29,423 nt of DNA from Lachnospiraceae bacterium UBA7143 (lineage in GTDB: Bacteria; Bacillota; Clostridia; Lachnospirales; Lachnospiraceae): positions 1 to 29,423 of the forward strand of contig DKWV01000044.1 of the NCBI GenBank assembly GCA_002491905.1, written 5' to 3'. Below are positions 15,323 through 24,411 of this stretch, piece after piece; position 1 is the first letter of the stretch; each line of letters starts with the position of its first letter. The position numbers were made by a program, and so were the translations under genes. The notes beneath the pieces were generated by a model. That model was given only the letters and a program-made list of their open reading frames with translations. It was not told the DNA's origin and searched no databases.

Positions 15323-15366
15323 ACTAAAAAAGACCCCTATTTATAAGCATTTTAAAAATTCAATAC
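15323..15366 (-). promoter_or_regulatory. Short A+T-rich CRISPR leader
   Basis: Only 44 bases separate the cas2 stop from the first intact repeat. The segment is A+T-rich and contains TATAAA on the minus strand, a possible -10 box, without a convincing -35. Array promoter and integration signals would have to lie here or extend into the 3' end of the cas2 fusion gene. Confidence 0.5.
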
Positions 15367-16236
15367 TCATATTTCATTCAGTTTCAAAAAAACCTCATAC
15401 AATATCTCACAATCCACCAAAGCCCGATGCCGCTTTTCATATGTAATCTCAAAATACTCTGCCAAAGATCCTAATTTATAATTTTGAATGTCTCTCACCC
15501 TTTTTCTGGCCAACGATAATACGTCCACCACTTTACCAATCGGAAAAAGCAATCCCTGTTGTTCATATGCACTTTCTAAAAAATTGATATCGAATTTTTT
15601 ATTAAAGCATACCACCTTCCTATCCTTTATAATTTCAGCCAAATGCTTCAATGCACTGTCAATATCCATATTACCATTACAAAGCATCTCGCCTGTTATT
15701 CCAGTAAGTTCTGTTATCATAGCTGGAACCGTCACTTCTGTCTGAATCAATGCACTCCATGTTGATTTTACTTCCACTTCGTTTGCAACAAGAACCGCAA
15801 TCTCAATGATCTCGTCACTTTCCGGGTTCAATCCCGTTGTCTCTATATCCAGGAAAGCCCATTCTCTATCTGTATTTATATAAGTTTTTTTACGTCTGTT
15901 CGCTATTCTGCGCTTAGAGGCATTGCTGAATCCCGCAGGAAGTTCTTCCTCACTATCCTGCGATTGTTTCGGCCGCATCATAAGTTTGATCCCGTCAAAG
16001 TCACGAACTTTCCAAGCGGTATTATGTGTACGGAATTCAAAACGCTGTTCATTCGCAAAACTATATACCATGGTTGCCTGTCCATCCCCGATATTTTCAC
16101 ATATTCTATCCCAAAGTGCTTCTCGTACCCTCGCGCTCACCTGTCCGACATATACGCCTGTATTTATTTCACACAACCATTTTGAAAGATCTCCACGCAA
16201 TTTAGGTGGACAATTCGTCATCGTTATCACTATCAT
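15367..16236 (-). CDS. cas2: Cas2e fused to a DnaQ-like DEDDh 3'-5' exonuclease
   Basis: Residues 1-91 are Cas2 of the type I-E branch (TMTNCPPKLRGDLSKW, INTGVYVGQVSARVRE, FEFRTHNT), the structural partner of the Cas1 integrase. A basic linker (about 92-125) leads to an exonuclease domain with D130 and E132 in LDIETTG, D216 in FNKKFDINF, and H270 and D275 in HRALVD: all five DEDDh residues are intact. In S. thermophilus type I-E the same fusion trims prespacers for correct integration. The ATG overlaps the last 35 bases of cas1 with only a weak ribosome site, so its translation probably relies on ribosomes finishing cas1. The 289-residue product ends 44 bases before the array. Confidence 0.95.
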   Translation of the reverse strand: MIVITMTNCPPKLRGDLSKWLCEINTGVYVGQVSARVREALWDRICENIGDGQATMVYSFANEQRFEFRTHNTAWKVRDFDGIKLMMRPKQSQDSEEELPAGFSNASKRRIANRRKKTYINTDREWAFLDIETTGLNPESDEIIEIAVLVANEVEVKSTWSALIQTEVTVPAMITELTGITGEMLCNGNMDIDSALKHLAEIIKDRKVVCFNKKFDINFLESAYEQQGLLFPIGKVVDVLSLARKRVRDIQNYKLGSLAEYFEITYEKRHRALVDCEILYEVFLKLNEI

Positions 16237-17200
16237 CTCTGTCTATTCTCTCTTCACCATATTGCCTTCCATTTTCCACCTTATCCTTAATATTATCCCA
16301 GAGATAAACTGCCTGTTCTTCGCTCTCTTCCTCCTGATCTGAAAGTAAATATTTTATATCATGAACCATTTTTTCAAGCAGATGCAATTTTACTATTTCA
16401 TCACGCAAACGTCGTCTTACCATCCCCGAAAAATCTGTGGGGATTTTGTCATTAAAATTATCCCGCACCATTGCTGCCATCTCAAATGCAATCGGAATCG
16501 TTGTCTGCGCTTTATATAAGTCTGCAATATCATACGCAAATGAACACTCATGCCCCACATGGACAAATCCCAGTCCTGCCGAACAGCCAAGCGCGCAAAT
16601 CACAGAATGCGCCAATCCATATAAGCAGACATTCCCGGCTGATAAGGCCTGATTTACCGGCGTTCCTGATGAGAAATCTTCAATATCATATTCTCTGCCT
16701 TTCCACGCTATATTCCATTTCTTTGACTGCTCCCTGTATGCCGTTCTGACACGGCTTCCTTCCCTTCCGCGAAGCTGCTACAGAGTAAGCCCTCGCACTT
16801 CCTCATCTGGGAAACGCATTTGATACATTTTCCGCACCACATCAAGATGTTTCCTCGTATTGCTCACAAGTTCCGCCTGTTTCACAAGTAATCCTGTATG
16901 TGAATTCAAAGCTCGTCCATGCGCATAGTATCTCACGCCGTGCTCGCCTACCCACACCGTACCGATTCCGCTGTCTCCAATAAGCTCCATTGCGCGATGG
17001 GTGATCTTACATCCCGGCCCAAGGAGCAGAACTGTGATTGTAGCGGCCGGTATAAGCACATCCCCGTTTAAATCCGTCACCTTTATTGCACTGTCTTCCC
17101 TGTTGATCACACAGTGTTCCAGATAAATAAAACTCATTCTGTCATTTATTTGCGGAAGTTCTTTGAGCTCCGGTTTTATCATTCCCACGTCATTCTGCAT
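16202..17200 (-). pseudogene. cas1: cas1 (type I-E integrase) interrupted by an in-frame amber codon
   Basis: The whole Cas1e frame is present, 332 positions long, but codon 141 is TAG (16780-16778). Reading through it, the sequence continues without a frame change as QLRGREGSRVRTAYREQSKK. The metal ligands of the integrase are all downstream: E147 (LRGREGSRVR), H214 (GFVHVGHE), D224 and D227 (FAYDIAD). The 140-residue product upstream of the stop therefore has no catalytic site, and the ATG at 16615 would start inside the catalytic domain after E147. TAG differs by one transition from CAG, and glutamine would be acceptable there. AAGGG 8 bases before the ATG supports the start. The rest of the gene looks undegraded, so the mutation is recent, a sequencing error, or tolerated through read-through. 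Confidence 0.92.
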
Positions 17201-17203
17201 ATT

Positions 17204-17818
17204 CTATACCCTTACTATCGTTAAAAGCCCCTGCCCGTACGCTTTCTCCCTTCCTATTCCCCTGCAAAGCGTTTCCTTAAACTTTTCAGCGTCCGTTACC
17301 GTCAATACTCCTTCAAATGTCACCGAAAGCAATCGTATATTTGCAGACTTATCCCCATCCTTTTTGCTGAAATTATACCATTTTGACTGCACTGTCTGAA
17401 ATGTATCGTCATGCAATGAAAAACCACACCGTTCAGCTCGATCCATCAGCCATTTTTTCTGATATTCAGGCGTAATGTGTGCCATAATTTTCCCATGCGA
17501 TTTTGAAATAGTCGGATTTGCCGTTAATCGGAATCTCCATTTTTCATTATCTGAAACCCGATTTAGCAATGCGGAATAATCCTTCGTTTCATACTTTCCC
17601 GAATAGCCAAACTGTTCCGCAAAATGTTCCAGATTTGGAATCGCTTCACTCAGAACCAATATATATTTTTTCCCATTCAGATCATCAATTCTCCAGAGCC
17701 TGCGGGCTCTTTCTCCGCTAAACGATCCTTCAATTGCACCGTGAAACTTGCTTGGAGATGCAAGCGCCTTCATCGTTTCCCGTAACTCTATATTAAGCTC
17801 AATTCGTGATAAGTACAT
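17204..17818 (-). CDS. cas6e: Cas6e, crRNA endoribonuclease (CasE/Cse3)
   Basis: Cuts the pre-crRNA in each repeat and stays bound to the 3' hairpin as a Cascade subunit. The 204-residue product starts MYLSRIELNIEL, has H26 (KFHGAIEG) at the position of the catalytic histidine of the Thermus enzyme, and ends with the glycine-rich loop GIGREKAYGQGLLT. The frame is open upstream to 17941, inside cas5e, but the ATG at 17818 follows GGGGTGA and lies 4 bases after the cas5e stop. Its own stop is TAG, 3 bases before cas1. That is evidence in the same operon that amber is a functional stop. Confidence 0.95.
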   Translation of the reverse strand: MYLSRIELNIELRETMKALASPSKFHGAIEGSFSGERARRLWRIDDLNGKKYILVLSEAIPNLEHFAEQFGYSGKYETKDYSALLNRVSDNEKWRFRLTANPTISKSHGKIMAHITPEYQKKWLMDRAERCGFSLHDDTFQTVQSKWYNFSKKDGDKSANIRLLSVTFEGVLTVTDAEKFKETLCRGIGREKAYGQGLLTIVRV

Positions 17819-17822
17819 AAAA

Positions 17823-18473
17823 TCACCCCAATTCCGCCATGACGTCGTGTTCGGCTTCCTTTTGATGCACCTCTGCATAAAATTCCTTGACCTTACGATA
17901 ACCATAGACTCGCTTTTGCGGGTCAAAAGATATCGGCACATCCTGCATCATCCCCGCCCCTGGATCATCCGTCTCTATTTGTATGCGCATATATGGTGCA
18001 TCATTTTCACAGATTGGCAGTTCTTCCCTAAGTGCTTTTTCAAGCGAAGTTTGTCGGACACCGATCACAATTGGCAAAGTCGGCGGACATGACCGTCGTC
18101 CCAGGAACAGTGGAAAGCACGGATTATGCAAAGCGATTTCCAACTCCTTTATCACTTCTTCGTCCCCTTCCACTCCTGCCAGAAAAACAGCATCTGACAG
18201 ATAGTGGCGATATGTCAAATAAGAGTCTTTTCCCTTTTGCGTTCGGGCAATATGAAAATCCGTTATATTCTCTCCCTCGCGGTCTGCACGAACGCCAAAT
18301 TTTAAAGCCGCAAGTCTCGTCAAATCCGCATTTCTAGTCCATCCCAATGCAGATGCCAACATGCCAATGACACCACTTTTCGTCGGCATTTTTTCTGTAG
18401 TCCTCGTTTCAAATTTTGAATTGCTTCCCCACGACTGCAAAGGAGCCGCAAGTCTTAAAAGCAAAGTTGACAT
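17823..18473 (-). CDS. cas5e: Cas5e, Cascade subunit (CasD)
   Basis: Binds the 5' handle of the crRNA and caps one end of the Cas7 filament in Cascade. The 216-residue RAMP protein has the N-terminal LRLAAPLQSWG block and the following PTKSGVIGMLASALGW block that define Cas5e, with no catalytic site expected. GAGGG lies 8 bases before the ATG. One base separates it from cas7e upstream and 4 bases from cas6e downstream, so the three are translated as a tight unit with balanced output. Confidence 0.95.
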   Translation of the reverse strand: MSTLLLRLAAPLQSWGSNSKFETRTTEKMPTKSGVIGMLASALGWTRNADLTRLAALKFGVRADREGENITDFHIARTQKGKDSYLTYRHYLSDAVFLAGVEGDEEVIKELEIALHNPCFPLFLGRRSCPPTLPIVIGVRQTSLEKALREELPICENDAPYMRIQIETDDPGAGMMQDVPISFDPQKRVYGYRKVKEFYAEVHQKEAEHDVMAELG

Positions 18474-18474
18474 A

Positions 18475-19524
18475 TCAATTACCCTCGCTTTCGGACAACA
18501 TCTCCTTCACCGCCACATTTAATTCACGAAGAATCTGTGTAAAATTACCCTCTTCAAAGGTCCAGCTTTTTTCAGGTTCACATGCATAGTTTCTGTACAC
18601 CTTTTCAGAATACTCCTTTAATGCCTTCTCAGACATTTCCAGATAACCGCCATCTTTCCCGGAAACTGGTTTTTCATACGCGCCACAAAGATTGATCGGC
18701 TGATCGGTTCTGAGCGTTATATAAATATAATCAGGAACGGTACGATTGGCAAAGGTATTCTGTTTTCCCGTAGGCATCGACTTAATAAACGCCTCTGCAA
18801 ATCCCTGCAAAGCATCAAATGTCCGCTCTCCCAGCTTTTTATACAGATCTTTGACGTTCACAGTCGCATATCGGTAAAGCGTTGCCGAATTAAACTCAAC
18901 CGTTCCCAGATGCCCTGCGCCCGATTCATCCTCTCCGACAAGATCATCTACTGCAGTGAAATAATCGTACTCGTTATGAACAGTATGTGTTGATATTGCA
19001 TGTGCAACCTGTACTGCAGCATCAACATTTAACCCCGCGTCAGCCGCCACCATACGTCCAAACAGCGCCATATCAACGGATGGTGATTCCTTTAATGCCG
19101 TCTGATATTCCTTTTTATCATCACATCCTTCGACAGCAAGCTTTGCCATCGCCTGCGCCTGTGCCAGACTAAAAAACATCAGCACAGATGCTTTATCTTC
19201 CTTATCCGTCTTTACCCCTATATTTCCCAATGCCTTAACTGCAAGTTTCAGCGCTTTTTCATCATCCATACTATCGTCCAGCTTTTTTATCTCATCTGCT
19301 ATCATCTGCGGAACCTTTCTGGTACGGACACCAATCTCATCCGTATCAAAAATTTCCTCAAACATCTTTCTTATCTCATGTTTCCATGCCTGTGAAGAAA
19401 CTCTTGCTCTCACTGTCCCACCGTACTTAGCCGTTTTCGGACTGCCTGTATCGTCACGGTTTACGCAGCTTGGCGGAACATTTTGTAACACATGAATGTC
19501 TACATACAAATTATTTTTCTTCAT
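18475..19524 (-). CDS. cas7e: Cas7e, Cascade backbone subunit (CasC/Cse4)
   Basis: Forms the six-subunit helical backbone that holds the crRNA in Cascade. The 349-residue product begins MKKNNLYVDIHVLQNVPPS and continues with NRDDTGSPKTAKYGG and VRARVSSQAWKHEIR, the conserved N-terminal blocks of Cas7e. The frame is open to 19548, but the ATG at 19524 follows GGAAAGGAAG and overlaps the end of cse2 by 14 bases. Length matches the family (about 350-365). Confidence 0.95.
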   Translation of the reverse strand: MKKNNLYVDIHVLQNVPPSCVNRDDTGSPKTAKYGGTVRARVSSQAWKHEIRKMFEEIFDTDEIGVRTRKVPQMIADEIKKLDDSMDDEKALKLAVKALGNIGVKTDKEDKASVLMFFSLAQAQAMAKLAVEGCDDKKEYQTALKESPSVDMALFGRMVAADAGLNVDAAVQVAHAISTHTVHNEYDYFTAVDDLVGEDESGAGHLGTVEFNSATLYRYATVNVKDLYKKLGERTFDALQGFAEAFIKSMPTGKQNTFANRTVPDYIYITLRTDQPINLCGAYEKPVSGKDGGYLEMSEKALKEYSEKVYRNYACEPEKSWTFEEGNFTQILRELNVAVKEMLSESEGN

Positions 19525-20104
19525 TGTCTTCTTCCTTTCCGTTGTCATTTGTTTTTATGTTGCGATAAAAATCCTGTCCCCATTTCAAACGTATCCCATC
19601 TGTATACTTTTCCTTTTGAAACAGGAACAAATCTTTTGCCAAATCAACATAATCCAATTTAACATTATCTGCGCTAAACAATCTAATCAACGTTTTCAGA
19701 CGATAGGCCAATTCTTCCATATCATCTGACTGCGCTGCCAGACTGAGTTTCGCTCTAACGCGCTCTTCCTCCTCGTCGGTATGTACCAGTCTTTTTGCCG
19801 AACATCCCAAGGCATTTTCTTTACCTGGTAAATGCATCGACTCCGCATGTCCCTGTTGATGAAGCGCAAAGAGTGTCAAAGCCGTGTATATTGCCCACTC
19901 TGCATGGGATGGTTCGTTCCCTTTACCCATGAGTTCCTCCGGCAGCGTCTGTAAAAATATACCCCATAGCTCCGGCAGTTCTCCCGGCTTTTTTCCAACA
20001 CCCCGACGCAGTTGTGCAAGCCATCCTTTTGCGTCCCCAGCGTTGAGATTCCCTGTCAGTAAAAATATTCGCCTGCTTACATATTCTCCTACCGCATTAA
20101 CCAC
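19511..20104 (-). CDS. cse2: Cse2 (Cas11e, CasB), Cascade small subunit
   Basis: Two copies sit along the belly of Cascade and stabilise the displaced DNA strand. The 197-residue, largely helical, basic protein has the family features GDAKGWLAQLRRGVGKKPGE and HAEWAIYTALTLFALHQQG. The start is GTG at 20104, backed by GGGAGGTGG 6 bases upstream. It begins 15 bases after the cse1 stop and overlaps cas7e. Confidence 0.92.
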   Translation of the reverse strand: MVNAVGEYVSRRIFLLTGNLNAGDAKGWLAQLRRGVGKKPGELPELWGIFLQTLPEELMGKGNEPSHAEWAIYTALTLFALHQQGHAESMHLPGKENALGCSAKRLVHTDEEEERVRAKLSLAAQSDDMEELAYRLKTLIRLFSADNVKLDYVDLAKDLFLFQKEKYTDGIRLKWGQDFYRNIKTNDNGKEEDNEEK

Positions 20105-20119
20105 AATCCCACCTCCCGA

Positions 20120-21703
20120 TTATGCATCTTTCAATAAATGCAGTTCATACTTAAATTGATTCATAGCCTTTGCAACGCAACATCCTTCCCTGACACCACC
20201 CAAAATTGCCATCGGATCAGACTGTTTTACGATCTCTTTCCCCAAATCGGAAGCTATCATGATACATTCATTTCGCCATTCTCTTTCCTTCTGATCTGTA
20301 TCATCAGTTTCCGGTTCGATTGTGCAGAGCCATTTTCTAAACGGCGCATCAATTCGGTTATAAAACTCGGATTTATATTTATTTGCATAAACTTTCGCGG
20401 AACATTTTTCTTCTTTTTGGACAAAATCTCCGCCCTCTGCCACATTTACGTCCCTGGCAAAGTTCCACACCTTTTTAGAAACATTATCGCAAAAATCAAC
20501 GCAATTGATAATCATATTCTGCCACGCATGACTCATGCTTGAAATCAGTGCGGCATGCATCTGAATCGAATCTGCGCCAATATTTTCCACACTGCTCCTC
20601 TGTGTCCCGCTATATTTAATTCCTGCTATTTTTAAAGATATAGAATATTTTTTATCAATAATGTTTGTTTCATTTAAAATACTTAACCAAGAAATTATTC
20701 CCGGACATTTATTATGCTCTGAACCTATTATAACCGAAGAGAAATCCTGCCAAAAGAATTTTGTTAAATCATGTGTCTTTGGAACATAACTATCATTCTT
20801 ATCAATATATTTCCATAATGTCATTGGTTCAAAGATCGCTGATTCTCTTTCAAAATAATCCCCACCAAGAATTTTATATCCTAGTATATGATCATCAGCA
20901 TGTTTCAAAAGAATTCTTCTCGATTGGAGTGTATACAATTCTGCTAAATTATCAGGGAATATAATCTGTCTTTTATCCAGAGTTTCCTTTCTATTCTCCC
21001 AAATAGGAGTCTCATTGTTCCATATTTCATTATCATATATATTGTAAACAATAAAATTTAACATCAACGTTTCAAAGAGATTATTTCCCGCTACTGCTAC
21101 CAACCCTAGTTCACCAAGCCATCCAATTCCCGCACCTGCTTTAAGTGCATTATCATCAAATGCATTTAAATATATCAACCATCGTGCTGACTGCTCTCTA
21201 GACAAGCAATAATTTTCACTCCCGCTAACCATAGCAAATAAGCGTTCTTTATGTGCACTTTTTGACACTGCACCATTTAGCTTTCTTGCATCAAATTCTC
21301 CATTTTTTATTTTTCCTAATTTTTTCATCGACGCGACTTGAAAAAACGGTCTCTCCGGATGAAACAAATAAAAATTCTCCCGCTGTGACTCCAAATAAGC
21401 AACAATTACCTCTTCCGGGAACTTTTTCCTTGTCCAGAGTTCCTCCCAGCGATCCAAGGCATCATCCGGATCATGTAACCGTGAGATATTTCCATTCAAA
21501 TCATATCTTGCAAACACCGTATGTAAAATAGCAAGTAACAACCTCATGACAGCAAAATCCTGTGTGGAAAGTTCCCCACACAAATCCTGATATAAATGTG
21601 CATCCCTGAACACTTCCATAAGAGACACTTCAACAACTTTACAATTTCGGTCAATCACACGTATCCATCGTTCATCAAGTAAGTTAAATTCTTTATCACT
21701 CAA
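20120..21703 (-). CDS. cse1: Cse1 (Cas8e, CasA), Cascade large subunit
   Basis: Recognises the PAM and recruits Cas3. The 527-residue product begins SDKEFNLLDERWIRV after its initiator, the standard Cse1 N terminus, and contains the family blocks DFAVMRLLLAILHTVF and AGIGWLGELGLVAVAGNNLFETLM. The start is TTG at 21703, overlapping the cas3 stop as TTGA; GAGGAG is 8-9 bases upstream. A longer frame to 21772 lies wholly in cas3 and is not credible. Base composition is very A+T-rich here (12 G/C in 21001-21060), unlike the flanking salvage genes (36 in 8281-8340), a sign of separate origin. Confidence 0.94.
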   Translation of the reverse strand: MSDKEFNLLDERWIRVIDRNCKVVEVSLMEVFRDAHLYQDLCGELSTQDFAVMRLLLAILHTVFARYDLNGNISRLHDPDDALDRWEELWTRKKFPEEVIVAYLESQRENFYLFHPERPFFQVASMKKLGKIKNGEFDARKLNGAVSKSAHKERLFAMVSGSENYCLSREQSARWLIYLNAFDDNALKAGAGIGWLGELGLVAVAGNNLFETLMLNFIVYNIYDNEIWNNETPIWENRKETLDKRQIIFPDNLAELYTLQSRRILLKHADDHILGYKILGGDYFERESAIFEPMTLWKYIDKNDSYVPKTHDLTKFFWQDFSSVIIGSEHNKCPGIISWLSILNETNIIDKKYSISLKIAGIKYSGTQRSSVENIGADSIQMHAALISSMSHAWQNMIINCVDFCDNVSKKVWNFARDVNVAEGGDFVQKEEKCSAKVYANKYKSEFYNRIDAPFRKWLCTIEPETDDTDQKEREWRNECIMIASDLGKEIVKQSDPMAILGGVREGCCVAKAMNQFKYELHLLKDA

Positions 21704-24384
21704 TATGCTTTCTCCTCTGCCTTTATGTATGCAAGTCCATTGTCCCGTGTGTATGAAACTTGAAAGCCACACAATTCTCTGGTCAAATCCTCATGTAACA
21801 ACAAAAAAAGTTCTCCTTTAAGCCAATGTGATTTTTGAAATCCTGTCAGATGCTTATCCATTTGTTCTAACTCATCTATTGTCCTGTCAACATTCCATGT
21901 TTGACAAAACACTGCGGGAAGTCTCAGTTTTTGCTGTGCGATCACTTTACACACATCCTCGGAAGGACAAACGCCCGATGCATATTTTACTCCCTTTGAC
22001 TTCCACGGTAAAAAGCCAAGCATTCCGTCCGAATGTTCTACCAGCACAATGACTTCTATTGAAGAAATCCCGTCCCGCACTGCCGCTAAAGCCTTATTCT
22101 CATTATCCGCCACACTGTTTTTCAGCCAATCGTGAAGATCATTCTGCCGCCTGCTATCCCTTGGCGGAGACATTAAAAAACTTTTTGCCTTTTGCTCTTT
22201 CTGACAGATCAGAAAATGATATCGGGTAAAGGCATCCCTTTCTTCTTCTCCATCTGGATCCGTTTCCCTATACGTTTCAGAAATCAAACTGTCAATGTCA
22301 CCCGGAATCTTTATGATATCAGGGAGCAGTTTTCGCGTACGCAAAAGCAGCCATTTGGTATATATATTTTCCGAAGCGGCATTCAACTCTTCCGCACCCA
22401 TAACAATGCACTTGGCTTTTTTATAGTTCGAAGGCCTGTCCTTACGATCATGCCGATGAAGACGGCCCATTCTCTGGAGCAAAAGATCCATCGGGCACAA
22501 GTCCGTTATCAACAGATCAAAATCAATGTCCAATGATTGTTCAAGAACCTGTGTCCCAACAACAACCGTTCCTTTCCTCCCTGCATAATCAGACCTTTTC
22601 CCAACGGCTTTTTTCAAGTCCTCTTCCCTTTCCAGCCGATCCGAAATCACAAATTGGGCATGATAGATAATGACACTCGCTCCTGCAATCTCACACGCCA
22701 ACTCAGCAAAATACTGTGTCCTGGAAACCGTATTGCAAATAATTCCTACACATGCCTCTGCCTTTACCGCGCGCTCTGCTTCGTTAATGGCATCATCATC
22801 TGTCATATTTACAACTTGAATCGATTTTTCTTCAGATGTTAGCGGTAACGATTTGGATTTTACCTGATCTTTCTCCGTATAAGTGAGCCGCGGATATACC
22901 GCTTCTGTCACTTCATCGCTTTCCTCTGTACGTCTCAGATAAGCATTGATAAGTGCATTCCGCCTCTTTGATGGAAGCGTTGCCGATAACAATATTACTG
23001 GAACACCATATTCATGCATCCACGCCAATACTCTATCAAGATATTGATTCATATAAGCATCATAGGCATGACACTCATCCACAATAACAACCTTCTGTGA
23101 AAGCCCCAGGTGCAACAGCATCGCATGTTTTTTCTTCAATACCGCCATCAAAAGACGATCTACTGTACCAACCACAAAATCTGATAAAAGAGACTGCTTA
23201 TTCCCGCAAAAAAACGAATGTGCAACAAGGCCGCTCTCCTCACCGCCATCTTCATCAATTTGTGGAATACTCCTTTGTATCTTTACAAATGCAGGTTGAA
23301 ATTCTGCATTTCCATGCGCTAGATTGATGCTATGAAACGACTCAGACGACTGTATTTTGGCCCACTGCACAACACGTTCGAATATACCGTTAGCTGTTGC
23401 CTGTGTAGGCAGACCGAAAAAGACGCCTGTCTTTTCAAATTTATTTGCCAAAATTTCTGTTGCCGCAAGAGCTGCTTCCGTTTTCCCGATCCCCATTGGC
23501 GCTTCCAAAATAAACAATCCGGGGGATTTCACTTCTTCTACCGTTTCCAAAACCGACTTCTGTATCTCATTCATGGAAAACCCAAAGCGTTCTTTAAAAT
23601 CTGCCTCAAAGATACGCTCCTGTTCAGGTTCCCACACCTCTGGCAATCCCAGACTGTCACATGCAGTTTCAAAACGATTGTCCGGATATTCGTTTTCAGA
23701 TAAAATCAGGTCTTCTTCTATCAAACCAAACTTCGATTGATCACTTGCCAGCCAATCTGACATAATAAGCAATCCCGACAGCAAAACCTGTGCTCTTTTA
23801 TTCAACTTTAGTATTTCAGAAACATCAGAAAATCCTGCTTTTTCAAGAGAAAACACCATCCATTCACGATACAGGGATTCCCAAAAGATACGTTCTTTAG
23901 GTATCCCAAAATAATGCTGCTGATAATCCTCTATGTGGTTTTTCACATCCTCCGCTGGCATCCCGTGATGCGCTCCAACGATCGACGCAAACGCAGAGGG
24001 AAATCCCATTGCAAGTAAAATTGCCTCACCACACTTTGTATGATGGGAATCTTTCTTATTTATCAGCGCAGCGTATTCTGGTATCTTAATACCATAGTGT
24101 TCAAATATTGCTCTGCGCTCTGGTAATGATTCTAATATTTTCGCTTGAAAAAGCGGTGTGATTTTTCCAATATCATGAAGATATGCCAGCAATGTCCCTG
24201 TTTTTTTCAAATCTTCAAAAGACATTCCACACAGGTCTGCCAATCCCTGATATCTTGCATGAAACAAATATTCCAAAACATTTGCCGTATCCTGCGCATG
24301 AATCCAAAGAGGCAGCCACTTCTTATTCTCATAATCAGATTTAGCGATAATCAATTTCAGTGCGTTTGAAAGCTGCAAAACCAT
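21700..24384 (-). CDS. cas3: Cas3, HD nuclease-helicase of type I-E
   Basis: Degrades the target DNA recruited by Cascade. The 894-residue product has an N-terminal HD nuclease with H29, H70-D71 (YLHDIGK), H139-H140 (GAHHGMPAE) and D210, then an SF2 helicase with Walker A APMGIGKT (295-302), DECH (436-439), SAT (467-469) and the arginine-finger block QRMGRLHRHDR. All motifs look intact, so interference should work. AAGGGA lies close before the ATG. The gene starts 27 bases after the toxin gene, with no promoter or terminator evident between, so it is probably the third gene of the toxin-antitoxin/cas transcript. Confidence 0.97.
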   Translation of the reverse strand: MVLQLSNALKLIIAKSDYENKKWLPLWIHAQDTANVLEYLFHARYQGLADLCGMSFEDLKKTGTLLAYLHDIGKITPLFQAKILESLPERRAIFEHYGIKIPEYAALINKKDSHHTKCGEAILLAMGFPSAFASIVGAHHGMPAEDVKNHIEDYQQHYFGIPKERIFWESLYREWMVFSLEKAGFSDVSEILKLNKRAQVLLSGLLIMSDWLASDQSKFGLIEEDLILSENEYPDNRFETACDSLGLPEVWEPEQERIFEADFKERFGFSMNEIQKSVLETVEEVKSPGLFILEAPMGIGKTEAALAATEILANKFEKTGVFFGLPTQATANGIFERVVQWAKIQSSESFHSINLAHGNAEFQPAFVKIQRSIPQIDEDGGEESGLVAHSFFCGNKQSLLSDFVVGTVDRLLMAVLKKKHAMLLHLGLSQKVVIVDECHAYDAYMNQYLDRVLAWMHEYGVPVILLSATLPSKRRNALINAYLRRTEESDEVTEAVYPRLTYTEKDQVKSKSLPLTSEEKSIQVVNMTDDDAINEAERAVKAEACVGIICNTVSRTQYFAELACEIAGASVIIYHAQFVISDRLEREEDLKKAVGKRSDYAGRKGTVVVGTQVLEQSLDIDFDLLITDLCPMDLLLQRMGRLHRHDRKDRPSNYKKAKCIVMGAEELNAASENIYTKWLLLRTRKLLPDIIKIPGDIDSLISETYRETDPDGEEERDAFTRYHFLICQKEQKAKSFLMSPPRDSRRQNDLHDWLKNSVADNENKALAAVRDGISSIEVIVLVEHSDGMLGFLPWKSKGVKYASGVCPSEDVCKVIAQQKLRLPAVFCQTWNVDRTIDELEQMDKHLTGFQKSHWLKGELFLLLHEDLTRELCGFQVSYTRDNGLAYIKAEEKAY

Positions 24385-24411
24385 TTTCCCTTATCATCCG
24401 TTCATGTCAGT

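Noticed and set aside
16202..16615. The second cas1 open frame as an independent gene starting at the ATG at 16615
   Set aside because: That methionine lies inside a conserved helix of Cas1 after E147, with no ribosome site; the frame runs unbroken back to the amber codon, so it is one interrupted gene.
16778..16780. Genome-wide reassignment of TAG to an amino acid, or pyrrolysine
   Set aside because: TAG ends cas6e in the same operon and the 58-residue membrane gene, so amber is used as a stop here; no pyrrolysine genes or suppressor tRNA are visible in the window.
17819..17941. 41-residue N-terminal extension of Cas6e
   Set aside because: It overlaps cas5e coding sequence, and the family N terminus MYLSRIEL starts at 17818 behind a good ribosome site.
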